This document shows, one piece after another, positions 1 through 8,255 of a stretch of DNA of 12,515 nt. The translations under genes were made by a program, and so were the position numbers. Position 1 is the stretch's first letter. Every line of letters starts with the position of its first letter. The notes beneath the pieces were generated by a model. That model saw nothing but the letters and a program-made list of their open reading frames with translations. It made no database searches and was not told the origin of the DNA. Location of the stretch: positions 1 through 12,515 of the forward strand of contig WJKG01000147.1 in assembly GCA_014729205.1 (NCBI GenBank). The letters run 5' to 3'. The DNA is from a candidate division GN15 bacterium. GTDB taxonomy: Bacteria; Zixibacteria; MSB-5A5; GN15; FEB-12.

Positions 1-297
1 ACGTTCAGCCTTGCTGTATTCCTCGAGATGGAAATAGGAGACTCCAATGATCCAGACAGCATCGTCATACCACTTCGAGTTGGGGTGGTTTTCAACGACC
101 TTCTGCGACTTCTCAATAGCTCGTCGATAGTTGTTCTGATCGATACGAGGTTGGTCTGGTGGCGAGTCTTTGCGGAGATCCTCGGCTTCATCGAAAGCGG
201 TTCGGGCGTTATAGAACGTATTGTAGTATACACAGCCGGAGACGAGCAGGCTGCACGCGATAAGGGCGACAATGAAGGTACTACTAAGTGTTCGCAT
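1..297 (-). CDS. TPR lipoprotein, BamD-like (C-terminal part beyond window)
   Basis: Only the first 99 codons are in the window; the frame is still open at base 1. The start is the ATG at 297-295, and an in-frame TAA three codons upstream (306-304) rules out a longer N-terminus. No clear Shine-Dalgarno is visible. Residues 1-21 form a lipoprotein signal peptide: Arg2, a hydrophobic core, then the lipobox VSGC with Cys22 as the likely lipidated residue. After that comes a Tyr/Asn-rich stretch and, from about residue 57, helical sequence of tetratricopeptide type (NYRRAIEKSQKVVENHPNS, then WYDDAV and EEYSKAER), as in BamD/YfiO-type outer-membrane lipoproteins. Family knowledge suggests a periplasmic scaffold anchored in a membrane, perhaps in envelope assembly. 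The exact role cannot be assigned from this fragment. It lies 76 bases downstream of the sirtuin on the same strand. Confidence 0.8.
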   Translation of the reverse strand, partial: MRTLSSTFIVALIACSLLVSGCVYYNTFYNARTAFDEAEDLRKDSPPDQPRIDQNNYRRAIEKSQKVVENHPNSKWYDDAVWIIGVSYFHLEEYSKAER

Positions 298-373
298 AAC
301 TACTTATGGTATCGACCAATATGGTGTTTTCGGCCGTCCTTTTCTTATACTACGCTGGTTCGCCCCGGTTCGG

Positions 374-1117
374 CTAACCGCGGCCTGCGTGTTCGCGCAC
401 GATTTCAACGACCCTGGGCAGGAATTCGCCGGATTTAGCTCGAACGCTGATATCGGCAAGATCCGTCAGGGGCGTCGGCTCGGGATTGATCTCCACGAGT
501 TTTGCGCCCTCGCTTCGCGCGGCCATAGGCAATGAGGCAGCCGGATGAACCACTGCGGAGGTACCCACACTCAGGAAGACATCCGCCTGCTCGGACTCGG
601 CAAAGGCCCGGTTGATCACAACCGGGTCAAGCATTTCACCGAACCAGACGACATCGGGGCGAAGCTGCCCTCCGCAGTGAGTACACGTGGGGATATTGTC
701 CGGGTCGATATCGACATCCTCACCACACAATTGGTTGCACTTGACACACTTATTGCGGTGGATATTGCCATGGAGCTCCAGAATGTTGCCCGATCCGGCC
801 ATTTTGTGCAGACCGTCGACGTTCTGCGTAATCACCCAGAAGCTGGGCATGATCTGTTCCAGATCCGCAAGGGCATGGTGTCCCGGGTTGGGTTTTACGT
901 CCCCCATGAGCTGGCGACGCCAGTTGTACCATTCCCAAACCATTTTGGGATTGGCCATGAAGGCATCCATCGAGGCCAACTCCTCCGGTCGAAATTTCCC
1001 CCACAGGCCTTCCTCGCCGCGAAATGTCGGGACACCGGATTCGGCGGAAATACCGGCACCGGTCAGGACGGCACAACGGCGGCTGTTCTGTAGTAGTTCT
1101 GCGATTTGGTTTTCCAT
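374..1117 (-). CDS. cobB: NAD-dependent protein deacylase, Sir2 family (class III-like)
   Basis: This is a 247-residue sirtuin, normal length for bacterial CobB-type enzymes, which use NAD+ to remove acyl groups from lysines in cytoplasmic proteins. Visible motifs are GAGIS at 20-24 and VPTFR (NAD pocket), TQNVDGLH at 97-104, the catalytic His116 in ELHG, and four zinc cysteines, C124/C127 and C145/C148, followed by RPDVVWFGE at 153-161. Tyr64 and Arg67 (WYNWRR) match the Tyr-x-x-Arg pair that in SIRT5 and E. coli CobB binds negatively charged acyl groups, so desuccinylase/demalonylase activity is plausible. The start is set at ATG 1117 because MENQ then lies about 15 residues before the NAD motif, as in the family; an in-frame GTG at 1150 would add 11 residues. 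Neither start has a strong ribosome-binding site. The stop is TAG at a family-typical end. The gene lies 72 bases downstream of the MlaD-like gene. Confidence 0.93.
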   Translation of the reverse strand: MENQIAELLQNSRRCAVLTGAGISAESGVPTFRGEEGLWGKFRPEELASMDAFMANPKMVWEWYNWRRQLMGDVKPNPGHHALADLEQIMPSFWVITQNVDGLHKMAGSGNILELHGNIHRNKCVKCNQLCGEDVDIDPDNIPTCTHCGGQLRPDVVWFGEMLDPVVINRAFAESEQADVFLSVGTSAVVHPAASLPMAARSEGAKLVEINPEPTPLTDLADISVRAKSGEFLPRVVEIVREHAGRG

Positions 1118-1189
1118 GCACGAATAATAGGACGTGTGCGCCAAAGACACAATCCCAAATCGGCAGTGACTGTGGATGAGAAGTGACCG

Positions 1190-2095
1190 TTAGAAGATTT
1201 CCACAGTCAGATTGATGTACTTGCGAGGATTGGCTCGGATGTCATTGACGAGATCATCGATATTATCGGCTGCCTGGCGGAGGTCGTCGTAGAGTCGGCG
1301 ATCCTCCACCAGCAACTGCAGGGAGCCGTCGTTCTCTTCGAGGGCTCGGGCAAATGCTCGTGCAGTTATGGAGACGCTATCCAGACGGTACACCAGTTCT
1401 TCGACACTGGCTGAAGCCCGGTCAATCCTGGCCAGCGAGGAGTCGACATGCGGCGCGTTTCGATTCACCATTGAATTCAGTTTCTTCGAGGCGTAGAAGA
1501 AGTTCTGAGCGGCGCTATCGAGCATCTGTTCGTTGCGATGGAGGTAGCGGGACATGGTGGTTGAAACCTGCTCCAGGTTTTCGAGAATCGTGCCCACCCG
1601 GTTAAGTGCTCCCTCGGAGCCGACCGTCTGGTTCAACGAGGCAACCAGCTCGCGCAGTTCCACGGTCATCTCCCCCAGCAGGCCCATCACCTCCGGAAGG
1701 CCAGCATCGTACTCACCATCAAGCGGCTTGCTGGCATCCAGTGGCGGAAGCGTGTCGGTGCCGGGCTTGATGGCCACAAACCGTTCCCCCATCAGTCCCT
1801 GGTTCTTGATAACTATCTCTGCGTCTTGCCATAGCTTGACATCACGTTCCAGGTGGAGTTCGACCAGCACACCGTATGGTGTGAGCTGCAGGTCATCGAC
1901 CTTGCCCTTGTGGACACCAGAGACAGTCACCCGGTCGCCAATAGCCAGAGTACCGACATCGTTGAACTTCACCTGCAGGGACCTGATGTTCTGGCTCAGG
2001 CGCATGCCCTCGAGCCAATACAGGGACACGACGACGATAGCGGCGCCGATGAGGATGAAGAGACCGACTTTGAATTCTATGTTCTTGGCTGCCAT
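1190..2095 (-). CDS. MlaD-family (MCE domain) lipid-transport protein
   Basis: This 301-residue protein starts at ATG 2095, preceded by AAAGGA at 2106-2101 (5-base spacing). Residues 9-27 are one N-terminal membrane helix (GLFILIGAAIVVVSLYWL). Residues about 38-115 are the MCE domain, with the usual GxxVxxxGV...GKV core and the NQGLMGERFVAI strand. From about 135 to 285 the chain is helical with heptad-like Leu/Val spacing, and it ends in NPRKYINLTVEIF, a tail common in MlaD proteins of FCB-type bacteria. Known MlaD proteins are anchored in the inner membrane, form hexameric rings with the MlaE permease and MlaF ATPase, and move phospholipids between the membranes. No MlaE or MlaF gene is in the window; the upstream neighbour is rsgA, 46 bases away. 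The partners must therefore be elsewhere, so the transport role is inferred from the family. Confidence 0.88.
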   Translation of the reverse strand: MAAKNIEFKVGLFILIGAAIVVVSLYWLEGMRLSQNIRSLQVKFNDVGTLAIGDRVTVSGVHKGKVDDLQLTPYGVLVELHLERDVKLWQDAEIVIKNQGLMGERFVAIKPGTDTLPPLDASKPLDGEYDAGLPEVMGLLGEMTVELRELVASLNQTVGSEGALNRVGTILENLEQVSTTMSRYLHRNEQMLDSAAQNFFYASKKLNSMVNRNAPHVDSSLARIDRASASVEELVYRLDSVSITARAFARALEENDGSLQLLVEDRRLYDDLRQAADNIDDLVNDIRANPRKYINLTVEIF

Positions 2096-2100
2096 ATAGT

Positions 2101-2106
2101 TCCTTT
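2101..2106 (-). promoter_or_regulatory. Ribosome-binding site of the mlaD-like gene
   Basis: AAAGGA on the minus strand, five bases before ATG 2095. It supports this start codon. The rsgA stop lies only 36 bases further upstream, so both genes could be read from one transcript. Confidence 0.7.
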
Positions 2107-2141
2107 ATCGGGCAGGTGGAGCAATTCCCTTACTCCGCATA

Positions 2142-3056
2142 TTATTCCCCGTCCAGCGATTCTGAGATCGCCACATAGTTTTCCCAACGAAAACGCCAGA
2201 TACGGCCACTTTCGACCGCCTCCTTGACGGCACAGTTCGGCTCGTGGCTGTGTGTGCAGGGCTGAAACCGGCAGTCGCCGGCGAAAGACTCGAATTCAGG
2301 ATAGTAATACGGTAACTCCTCGGTGGTCACTTCCCAAAGTCCCATTACCTTCAGGCCCGGGGAATCTACAACAAACCCGCCGAACGGAAGTTCAAACATC
2401 TCTATGGCGGTAGTAGTGTGTTTTCCGCGGTTGGAGTAGTGAGACACCTCACGGGTCTTCAGATTCAACTCCGGGTCCAGGCGGTTGAGGAGGCTGGACT
2501 TGCCAACACCGCTATGCCCCACAAACAACGTACGGTGGTCCGTCAAGGCCTTCTGCAGATCATCGACGCCCTCGCCCGTAAGAGCTGAGACCTGGAAGAC
2601 TTGATAGCCAATCTGTTGATAAGCGGTCACGATATCAGTTAAGTCATCCGGCAGTTCGAGGTCAATCTTGTTGATGACAATTAATGGCTCCAGATCACCA
2701 ACCTGTGCGGCCACCAGAAAGCGATCGATGATGCCGGTTTTCAACGGCGGCGTGCCTATCGAGGCGACAGCGGCCAGCCGATCGAGGTTGGCGGCGATCA
2801 CCTGCTGCATTCCCTCAGTGCGTATCGATGGCCTAACAAAGCTTGTCCGTCGCGGGAGAACCCGCTCGATAGCGCCCTGGTCGGTCTCACCGACTGTGAT
2901 AATGACATCATCACCGACCGCCACCGGGGTACGGTTCTCGGCCTCACTTTTGACCTTTTGCCGGACCTCGCACATGATGTGCGACTTGTCGGGTCGTCGG
3001 ACCTCAAACGTTCGCCCGCGCGTGGCCACCACTATGCCTTGTTCTTCGCGTGTCAT
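2142..3056 (-). CDS. rsgA: Small-subunit ribosome biogenesis GTPase RsgA
   Basis: This 304-residue protein is close to the usual RsgA length. RsgA binds the 30S subunit late in assembly and hydrolyses GTP to check maturation and release factors. The N-terminal OB-fold covers about 1-70 (GIVVATRGRTFEVR). The circularly permuted GTPase domain follows, with motifs in the characteristic order G4-G1-G3: NKID at 129-132, GHSGVGKS at 180-187, the switch-I GKHTTT at 211-216 and DSPG at 231-234. The C-terminal zinc-binding part has C262, C267, H269 and C275. The ATG at 3056 is chosen because AGAGG lies six bases upstream (3067-3063) and the sequence from there matches the family. The frame stays open to 3470, but those 138 extra codons give Thr/Pro-rich sequence that is the antisense of the small membrane-protein gene. 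The gene is transcribed divergently from that gene across 136 bases. Confidence 0.96.
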   Translation of the reverse strand: MTREEQGIVVATRGRTFEVRRPDKSHIMCEVRQKVKSEAENRTPVAVGDDVIITVGETDQGAIERVLPRRTSFVRPSIRTEGMQQVIAANLDRLAAVASIGTPPLKTGIIDRFLVAAQVGDLEPLIVINKIDLELPDDLTDIVTAYQQIGYQVFQVSALTGEGVDDLQKALTDHRTLFVGHSGVGKSSLLNRLDPELNLKTREVSHYSNRGKHTTTAIEMFELPFGGFVVDSPGLKVMGLWEVTTEELPYYYPEFESFAGDCRFQPCTHSHEPNCAVKEAVESGRIWRFRWENYVAISESLDGE

Positions 3057-3062
3057 AAACAG

Positions 3063-3067
3063 CCTCT
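3063..3067 (-). promoter_or_regulatory. Ribosome-binding site that fixes the rsgA start
   Basis: AGAGG on the minus strand, six bases before ATG 3056. It supports the short rsgA start over the upstream open frame that reaches 3470. Confidence 0.65.
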
Positions 3068-3178
3068 GTGTAACAAGGTAGGCGAACACCGAACCAGCGG
3101 CAAGTGGAATTGCCGGTGCAGAAAATCGGTCGAAACCAACTCGCAGGAAGTTCGTAGATTCTACCAAATGCATGTGGC

Positions 3179-3184
3179 AGGTGA
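3179..3184 (+). promoter_or_regulatory. Ribosome-binding site of the small membrane-protein gene
   Basis: AGGTGA, eight bases before ATG 3193. It is the best Shine-Dalgarno among the three possible in-frame ATGs (3172, 3193, 3214) and decides the start. Confidence 0.6.
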
Positions 3185-3192
3185 TAACGTTC

Positions 3193-3474
3193 ATGTCCCT
3201 CAGTGAGTATGAGATGGGTAAGCTAATCGGTTTCATATTGTTGATTTGCGGAATCGCCATCCTGGTTGGTGGTGAGTTGCTTGGAGCCGTGGTTGGTATT
3301 ATCGCCGGGGTGTTTGGAGCTGTGGTCGGTGTGATAGGCGCTGTCATTGGCGTGGCGGTTGGTACTGTGGGAGGTCTTGTGGGCCTTTTTGTCGCAGTCG
3401 CCGTGCTGTTACTCCCGATTCTCATCCTGGTGGCCATAATCGGCGGTATTGTCAAACTCGTTGCCTGCATCTAA
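3193..3474 (+). CDS. Small glycine-zipper membrane protein, function unknown
   Basis: This 93-residue, almost wholly hydrophobic protein is not one I recognise. The start is ATG 3193, with AGGTGA at 3179-3184 (8-base spacing). In-frame ATGs at 3172 and 3214 are less well placed. After a short polar head (MSLSEYEMGK), membrane-like sequence runs about 11-30, 31-64 and 65-93. Residues 31-74 form four consecutive 11-residue units, each starting with Gly (G31, G42, G53, G64); the first three also have Gly at their fifth position (GAVVG, GAVVG, GVAVG). That gives GxxxG spacing suited to tight helix packing or oligomers. The only charged residues after the head are Glu28 and Lys88. It could be an inner-membrane stress or envelope peptide, or a membrane oligomer, but nothing nearby fixes its role. 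It sits between divergent rsgA and downstream secA. Its antisense frame is also open, because the repeats are rich in GGN/GTN codons. Confidence 0.72.
   Translation: MSLSEYEMGKLIGFILLICGIAILVGGELLGAVVGIIAGVFGAVVGVIGAVIGVAVGTVGGLVGLFVAVAVLLLPILILVAIIGGIVKLVACI
3283..3414 (+). repeat. Four diverged 33-base coding repeats (11-residue units)
   Basis: Four in-register 33-base units at 3283-3315, 3316-3348, 3349-3381 and 3382-3414 lie inside the small membrane-protein gene. Units 1 and 2 match at 13 of their first 15 bases (GGAGCCGTGGTTGGT versus GGAGCTGTGGTCGGT). Unit 3 keeps the Gly-x-x-x-Gly spacing, and unit 4 keeps only the leading Gly. The pattern fits growth of the gene by internal tandem duplication followed by drift, although selection for a glycine zipper alone could give part of it. 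Confidence 0.6.
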
Positions 3475-3642
3475 GTCCAAGTCAATAGTCAACTTACTGT
3501 CAATCTACGGCATCGGACTAATGTGTCCGGTTGTGGCCCGAGTTGTGTGCCGAACAGGCCGTAATCTGCCTCATGCTATAGTTGCTATCCCCTTTCGGTT
3601 TTTGTATCCTCAAACCAGCTTAATCTGTATAAAGCCAATGCT

Positions 3643-3828
3643 ATGTGGAATTTGATTACCAAGATATTCGGGACCAAGCACGAGCGCGATGTCAAACGCA
3701 TCCAGCCGTGGGTCGACGAGATCAACGAGCACTACGAGTAGCTGGCCGATCTTAGCGATGAACAGCTGCAGGCCAAGACCGACGAGTTCAGAAAGCGGCT
3801 GGCCGAGGGTGAGACGGTCGATGACATC
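3643..3828 (+). pseudogene. secA: N-terminal part of secA, interrupted by TAG at codon 33
   Basis: The 62 codons from ATG 3643 are in the same frame as the open secA body that begins at 3829. They read as a normal SecA N-terminus: MWNLITKIFGTKHERDVKR, then INEHYE, then TAG (3739-3741), then LADLSDEQLQAKTDEF. The family keeps this region as a membrane- and dimer-contacting first helix followed by the (L)SDEEL-AKTDEF segment. In relatives the position of the TAG is an ordinary residue, often Lys or Gln, so CAG to TAG is the simplest change. No ATG, GTG or TTG lies in frame between the TAG and 3829. Under the standard code the first 32 residues are made as a separate short peptide, or ribosomes read through. 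No clear Shine-Dalgarno precedes 3643. Confidence 0.9.
3739..3741 (+). other. secA: In-frame amber codon (TAG) within secA
   Basis: This TAG is codon 33 counted from ATG 3643. Sequence on both sides aligns to SecA in one frame with no gap, so it is a base substitution and not a frameshift. Confidence 0.9.
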
Positions 3829-6612
3829 ATGACCGAGGCCTTTGCCGTCGTCAAGGACGCGTGCCGTCGGCATGTCGGCAAGAGCTGGCAGGTGGTCGAG
3901 CAGGAAACCGAGTGGAATATGGTGCCGTTCGATGTTCAGTTGATCGGCGGCATAGCGCTTCACGAGGGCAAGATTGCGGAGATGGCCACCGGTGAGGGCA
4001 AGACGCTGGTCGCCACCATGCCGGTCTACCTCAATGGGCTCACCGGCAAGGGCGTGCATATTGTCACGGTCAACGACTACCTGGCCCGTCGTGACCGCGA
4101 GTGGATGGGACAGATATTCGAGTTTCTGGGTCTGACGGTAGGGGTAATTCAGAACCAGATGACCAATGCCGAGCGCCGCGAGCAGTATGAGTGCGACGTT
4201 ACCTACGGCACGGCCAATGAGTTTGGCTTTGACTACCTTCGCGACAACATGGCCCAGCGTATCGAGGACCGGGTCCACCGGAATTTTCACTATGCCATCA
4301 TCGACGAGGTTGACTCGATCCTGATCGATGAAGCCCGGACGCCCCTGATCATCTCCGGTCAAGTGGAGTCATCGGTTCACGACAGATACCGCCAGATGCG
4401 GCCGACGGTGGAAAACCTGGTGCGCAAACAGACGGTGCTGGTAAACGACATGGTTAACCGAGCCGAGAAGATGCTCAACGCTGAAGACGGTAACGAGTTC
4501 GAGGCGGGCATTCTGCTCTTGGCAGCACAAAGGGGTGCGCCAAAGAATCGGCGACTGATGAAGGTCCTGCAGGAACCCGGTATCCAGCGGCTTATCCAGG
4601 ATGTGGAATCAGTATTCCTTCGCGATAAGAAGATGCATGAGATCGACGATCGCCTGTATTACTTCATCGATGAGCGCGAGCACTCGATCGCCCTGACCGA
4701 GCTCGGGACGGCACAGCTCAGTCCCGACGAGCAACGACTGTACGAAATCCCCGATATCTCTACCATGCTTTCCGAACTGGAAGGGGATGAGGATATCTCA
4801 GCCGAGGAGCGGCAGAAGAAGACCGACGAGATCTACCGGATGCATGGCGAACGCTCGGAGAAGGTACACGCCATTAACCAGCTCTTGCGGGCGTACTCGC
4901 TGTACGAGAAGGATGTCGAGTACGTGGTGCAGGAAGGCAAGGTGATGATTGTCGATCAGTTCACGGGCCGTATCCTGCCCGGGCGGCGCTACTCTGACGG
5001 TTTGCATCAGTCAATCGAGGCGAAGGAAGGGGTGCAGATCGAGGCGGAGAGTCAGACCCTGGCGACGATCACCCTGCAGAATTTCTTCCGCATGTACGAC
5101 AAGCTGGCCGGCATGACGGGTACAGCCGAGACCGAGGCACAGGAATTCTTCGATATCTACAAGCTCGACGTGATGGTGATCCCCACCAACGTGGAAGTGA
5201 TTCGCGATGACATGGATGATCGCATCTATCGCACGCGTCGCGAGAAATACAACGCTATCATCCAGGAGATTTCAGAGCGCAACGAGAAGGGTCAGCCGGT
5301 GCTGGTGGGCACGGTATCGGTGGATGTGTCCGAGGTACTCTCGCGTATGCTCAAGCGGGTTGGTATCAAGCACAATGTCCTCAACGCCAAGCAGCACCAG
5401 AGCGAGGCCGAAATTGTGGCTGGCGCCGGTCAAAAGGGCTCGGTGACGATCGCCACCAACATGGCCGGTCGTGGTACGGATATTCGCCTGGGCGAAGGAG
5501 TCCGCGAGCTTGGTGGACTGCATATCGTGGGTACCGAACGCCACGAGTCACGACGGATCGACCGGCAGCTTCGCGGACGCTCCGGACGTCAGGGGGATCC
5601 CGGATCGTCATTGTTCTTCCTGTCGCTCGAGGATGATTTGATGCGTCTATTCGGCGGTCAGCGCCTGGGGACAGTCATGGATCGGCTTGGTGTCGAGGAA
5701 GGCGAGGTCATCACCGCCGGGATGGTTACCAAGGCAATCGAGCGTGCGCAGCAGAAGGTGGAGGCGCAGAACTTCGCCATCCGCAAACACACCCTTGAGT
5801 ACGACGATGTGATGAACGTCCAGCGCCGATGGATCTACGAACGCCGCCTGGCCGCACTGCAGCGCGAGTCCATGAAGGACGAGGTGATGGAGTTGATCGA
5901 GGACGTGCTGGTGGGGCTGATCGAAGAGCACTGTCCGGAGAAGGAAGATAACCCCGAATACTGGAATCTGAAAGGCCTGTCAGAGGACCTGGTGAAGATC
6001 TTCCTTTTGCGCGTGGAATTCAAGGAGGAAGACCTGCCCAAGATCACCCGTGAATCACTGCGCGAGAACATACTCAAGGTGGTCATGGATATCTACAACA
6101 AGAAGGAGGAGGCCTACGGTGACGAGATCATGCGTCAGCTCGAGCGCTACGCCGTACTCTCCACTATCGACCGCCACTGGCGTGATCACCTGCAGGAAAT
6201 GGACGAGCTTCGAGCCGGTATCGGCCTGCGCGCCTACCATGGCGGCATGGGCAAACCGATCGACATCTACAAGCGCGAGGCGTTTGCCATATTCGAGAAG
6301 ATGGTCCGGCAGGCCGACCGGGAGATCGTCAACCTTGTGTACAAGCTGCAGGTGAACATCCCCGAGAAGAGCCGCGAGGAGCGCCGCAAAGAGGCCACGC
6401 AGGTAACAGCCTCGCACGCCGAGAGTACCAACATGGGCTATGGTGCTGCCGCTCAGGCGGTGGCGGCCAAGTCACAACCGCAGATTCAGGGGCGTGAGTC
6501 CAACCCGATGGAGCAGGCCTCGCAGGCGGGTAAGCAGGATAAGACGATTCGTCGCCGGCAGCCGAAGGTGGGTCGCAACGATCCCTGTCCGTGTGGTTCA
6601 GGCAAGAAGTAA
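3829..6612 (+). CDS. secA: Preprotein translocase ATPase SecA (uninterrupted body)
   Basis: SecA is the motor that pushes unfolded preproteins through SecYEG using ATP. This open stretch holds 927 codons. In numbering from ATG 3643 (add 62), the Q-motif region GGIALHEGKIAEM precedes Walker A MATGEGKT (114-121), and Walker B is DEVD (221-224) with LIDEARTPLIISG following. The preprotein-binding region comes next (LYYFIDEREHSIALTELG). NBD2 has GTVSVDVSE, TNMAGRGTDIRLG and HESRRIDRQLRGRSGRQGD. The helical scaffold and wing region contains STIDRHWRDHLQEMDELR, and a low-complexity linker leads to NDPCPCGSGKK. An insert around WQVVEQETEWNMVP before FDVQLIGG, and VLVNDMVNRAEKML in the preprotein region, resemble FCB-group SecA. 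ATG 3829 is simply the first start after the amber codon, lies inside the conserved N-domain (normally DD-x-x-x-EAFAVV) and lacks a good ribosome-binding site, so it is probably not the native start. The frame ends at TAA 6610-6612, nine codons before the family's normal end. Confidence 0.95.
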   Translation: MTEAFAVVKDACRRHVGKSWQVVEQETEWNMVPFDVQLIGGIALHEGKIAEMATGEGKTLVATMPVYLNGLTGKGVHIVTVNDYLARRDREWMGQIFEFLGLTVGVIQNQMTNAERREQYECDVTYGTANEFGFDYLRDNMAQRIEDRVHRNFHYAIIDEVDSILIDEARTPLIISGQVESSVHDRYRQMRPTVENLVRKQTVLVNDMVNRAEKMLNAEDGNEFEAGILLLAAQRGAPKNRRLMKVLQEPGIQRLIQDVESVFLRDKKMHEIDDRLYYFIDEREHSIALTELGTAQLSPDEQRLYEIPDISTMLSELEGDEDISAEERQKKTDEIYRMHGERSEKVHAINQLLRAYSLYEKDVEYVVQEGKVMIVDQFTGRILPGRRYSDGLHQSIEAKEGVQIEAESQTLATITLQNFFRMYDKLAGMTGTAETEAQEFFDIYKLDVMVIPTNVEVIRDDMDDRIYRTRREKYNAIIQEISERNEKGQPVLVGTVSVDVSEVLSRMLKRVGIKHNVLNAKQHQSEAEIVAGAGQKGSVTIATNMAGRGTDIRLGEGVRELGGLHIVGTERHESRRIDRQLRGRSGRQGDPGSSLFFLSLEDDLMRLFGGQRLGTVMDRLGVEEGEVITAGMVTKAIERAQQKVEAQNFAIRKHTLEYDDVMNVQRRWIYERRLAALQRESMKDEVMELIEDVLVGLIEEHCPEKEDNPEYWNLKGLSEDLVKIFLLRVEFKEEDLPKITRESLRENILKVVMDIYNKKEEAYGDEIMRQLERYAVLSTIDRHWRDHLQEMDELRAGIGLRAYHGGMGKPIDIYKREAFAIFEKMVRQADREIVNLVYKLQVNIPEKSREERRKEATQVTASHAESTNMGYGAAAQAVAAKSQPQIQGRESNPMEQASQAGKQDKTIRRRQPKVGRNDPCPCGSGKK

Positions 6613-6639
6613 AAGAAGTGCTGCGGCCGGAACGGGTAG
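6610..6639 (+). pseudogene. secA: secA C-terminal end after an in-frame TAA (broken SEC-C zinc motif)
   Basis: The SecA tail normally reads CPCGSGKK-(Y/F)-KKCCGR. Here CPCGSGKK is followed by TAA (6610-6612), and then in the same frame by KKCCGRNG and TAG (6637-6639). The stop replaces the aromatic residue; TAC or TAT to TAA is a single change. Termination at 6612 would lose the last two zinc-ligand cysteines, so the C-terminal metal-binding domain, which in E. coli contacts SecB and the ribosome, could not form. The perfect frame and sequence after the TAA show that the loss is very recent or not real. Confidence 0.88.
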
Positions 6640-6701
6640 GGGGAGCCCTCTGCCCTGTTGAAGACAGCTGTGAGCAAACACCCTCTTCAGGCGAGTATTC
6701 C

Positions 6702-8245
<1,544 letters not shown>

Positions 8246-8246
<1 letters not shown>

Positions 8247-8255
8247 CACTTACCT
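8246..8255 (-). promoter_or_regulatory. lon-nnr junction: coupled stop/start with ribosome-binding site
   Basis: On the minus strand the lon stop and nnr start share one base (TGATG, 8248-8244). AGG at 8255-8253, inside the last lon codons, serves nnr. This arrangement normally couples translation of the second gene to the first. Confidence 0.7.

Noticed and set aside
3475..3642. secA upstream gap examined for promoter boxes and a terminator
   Set aside because: A TTGTGT and a TATAGT are present but 28 bases apart, and short GTCAA repeats near 3481-3503 are irregular; nothing supportable.
3449..3655. 68-codon plus-strand frame between the small membrane gene and secA
   Set aside because: It overlaps the ends of both neighbours, has Cys/Pro-rich irregular sequence and no ribosome-binding site.
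3829..3831. ATG 3829 as the native secA start
   Set aside because: It lies within the conserved N-terminal domain, has no well-spaced ribosome-binding site, and 62 upstream codons in the same frame match SecA apart from one TAG.
3610..4362. 250-codon open frame on the minus strand opposite the secA N-terminal domain
   Set aside because: It lies entirely or mostly antisense to conserved secA, has no ribosome-binding site and no family features.
6659..6689. Inverted repeat TGAAGA...TCTTCA between the converging secA and nnr genes, considered as a bidirectional terminator
   Set aside because: Only six pairs with a 19-base loop and no T-run on either strand; too weak to call.
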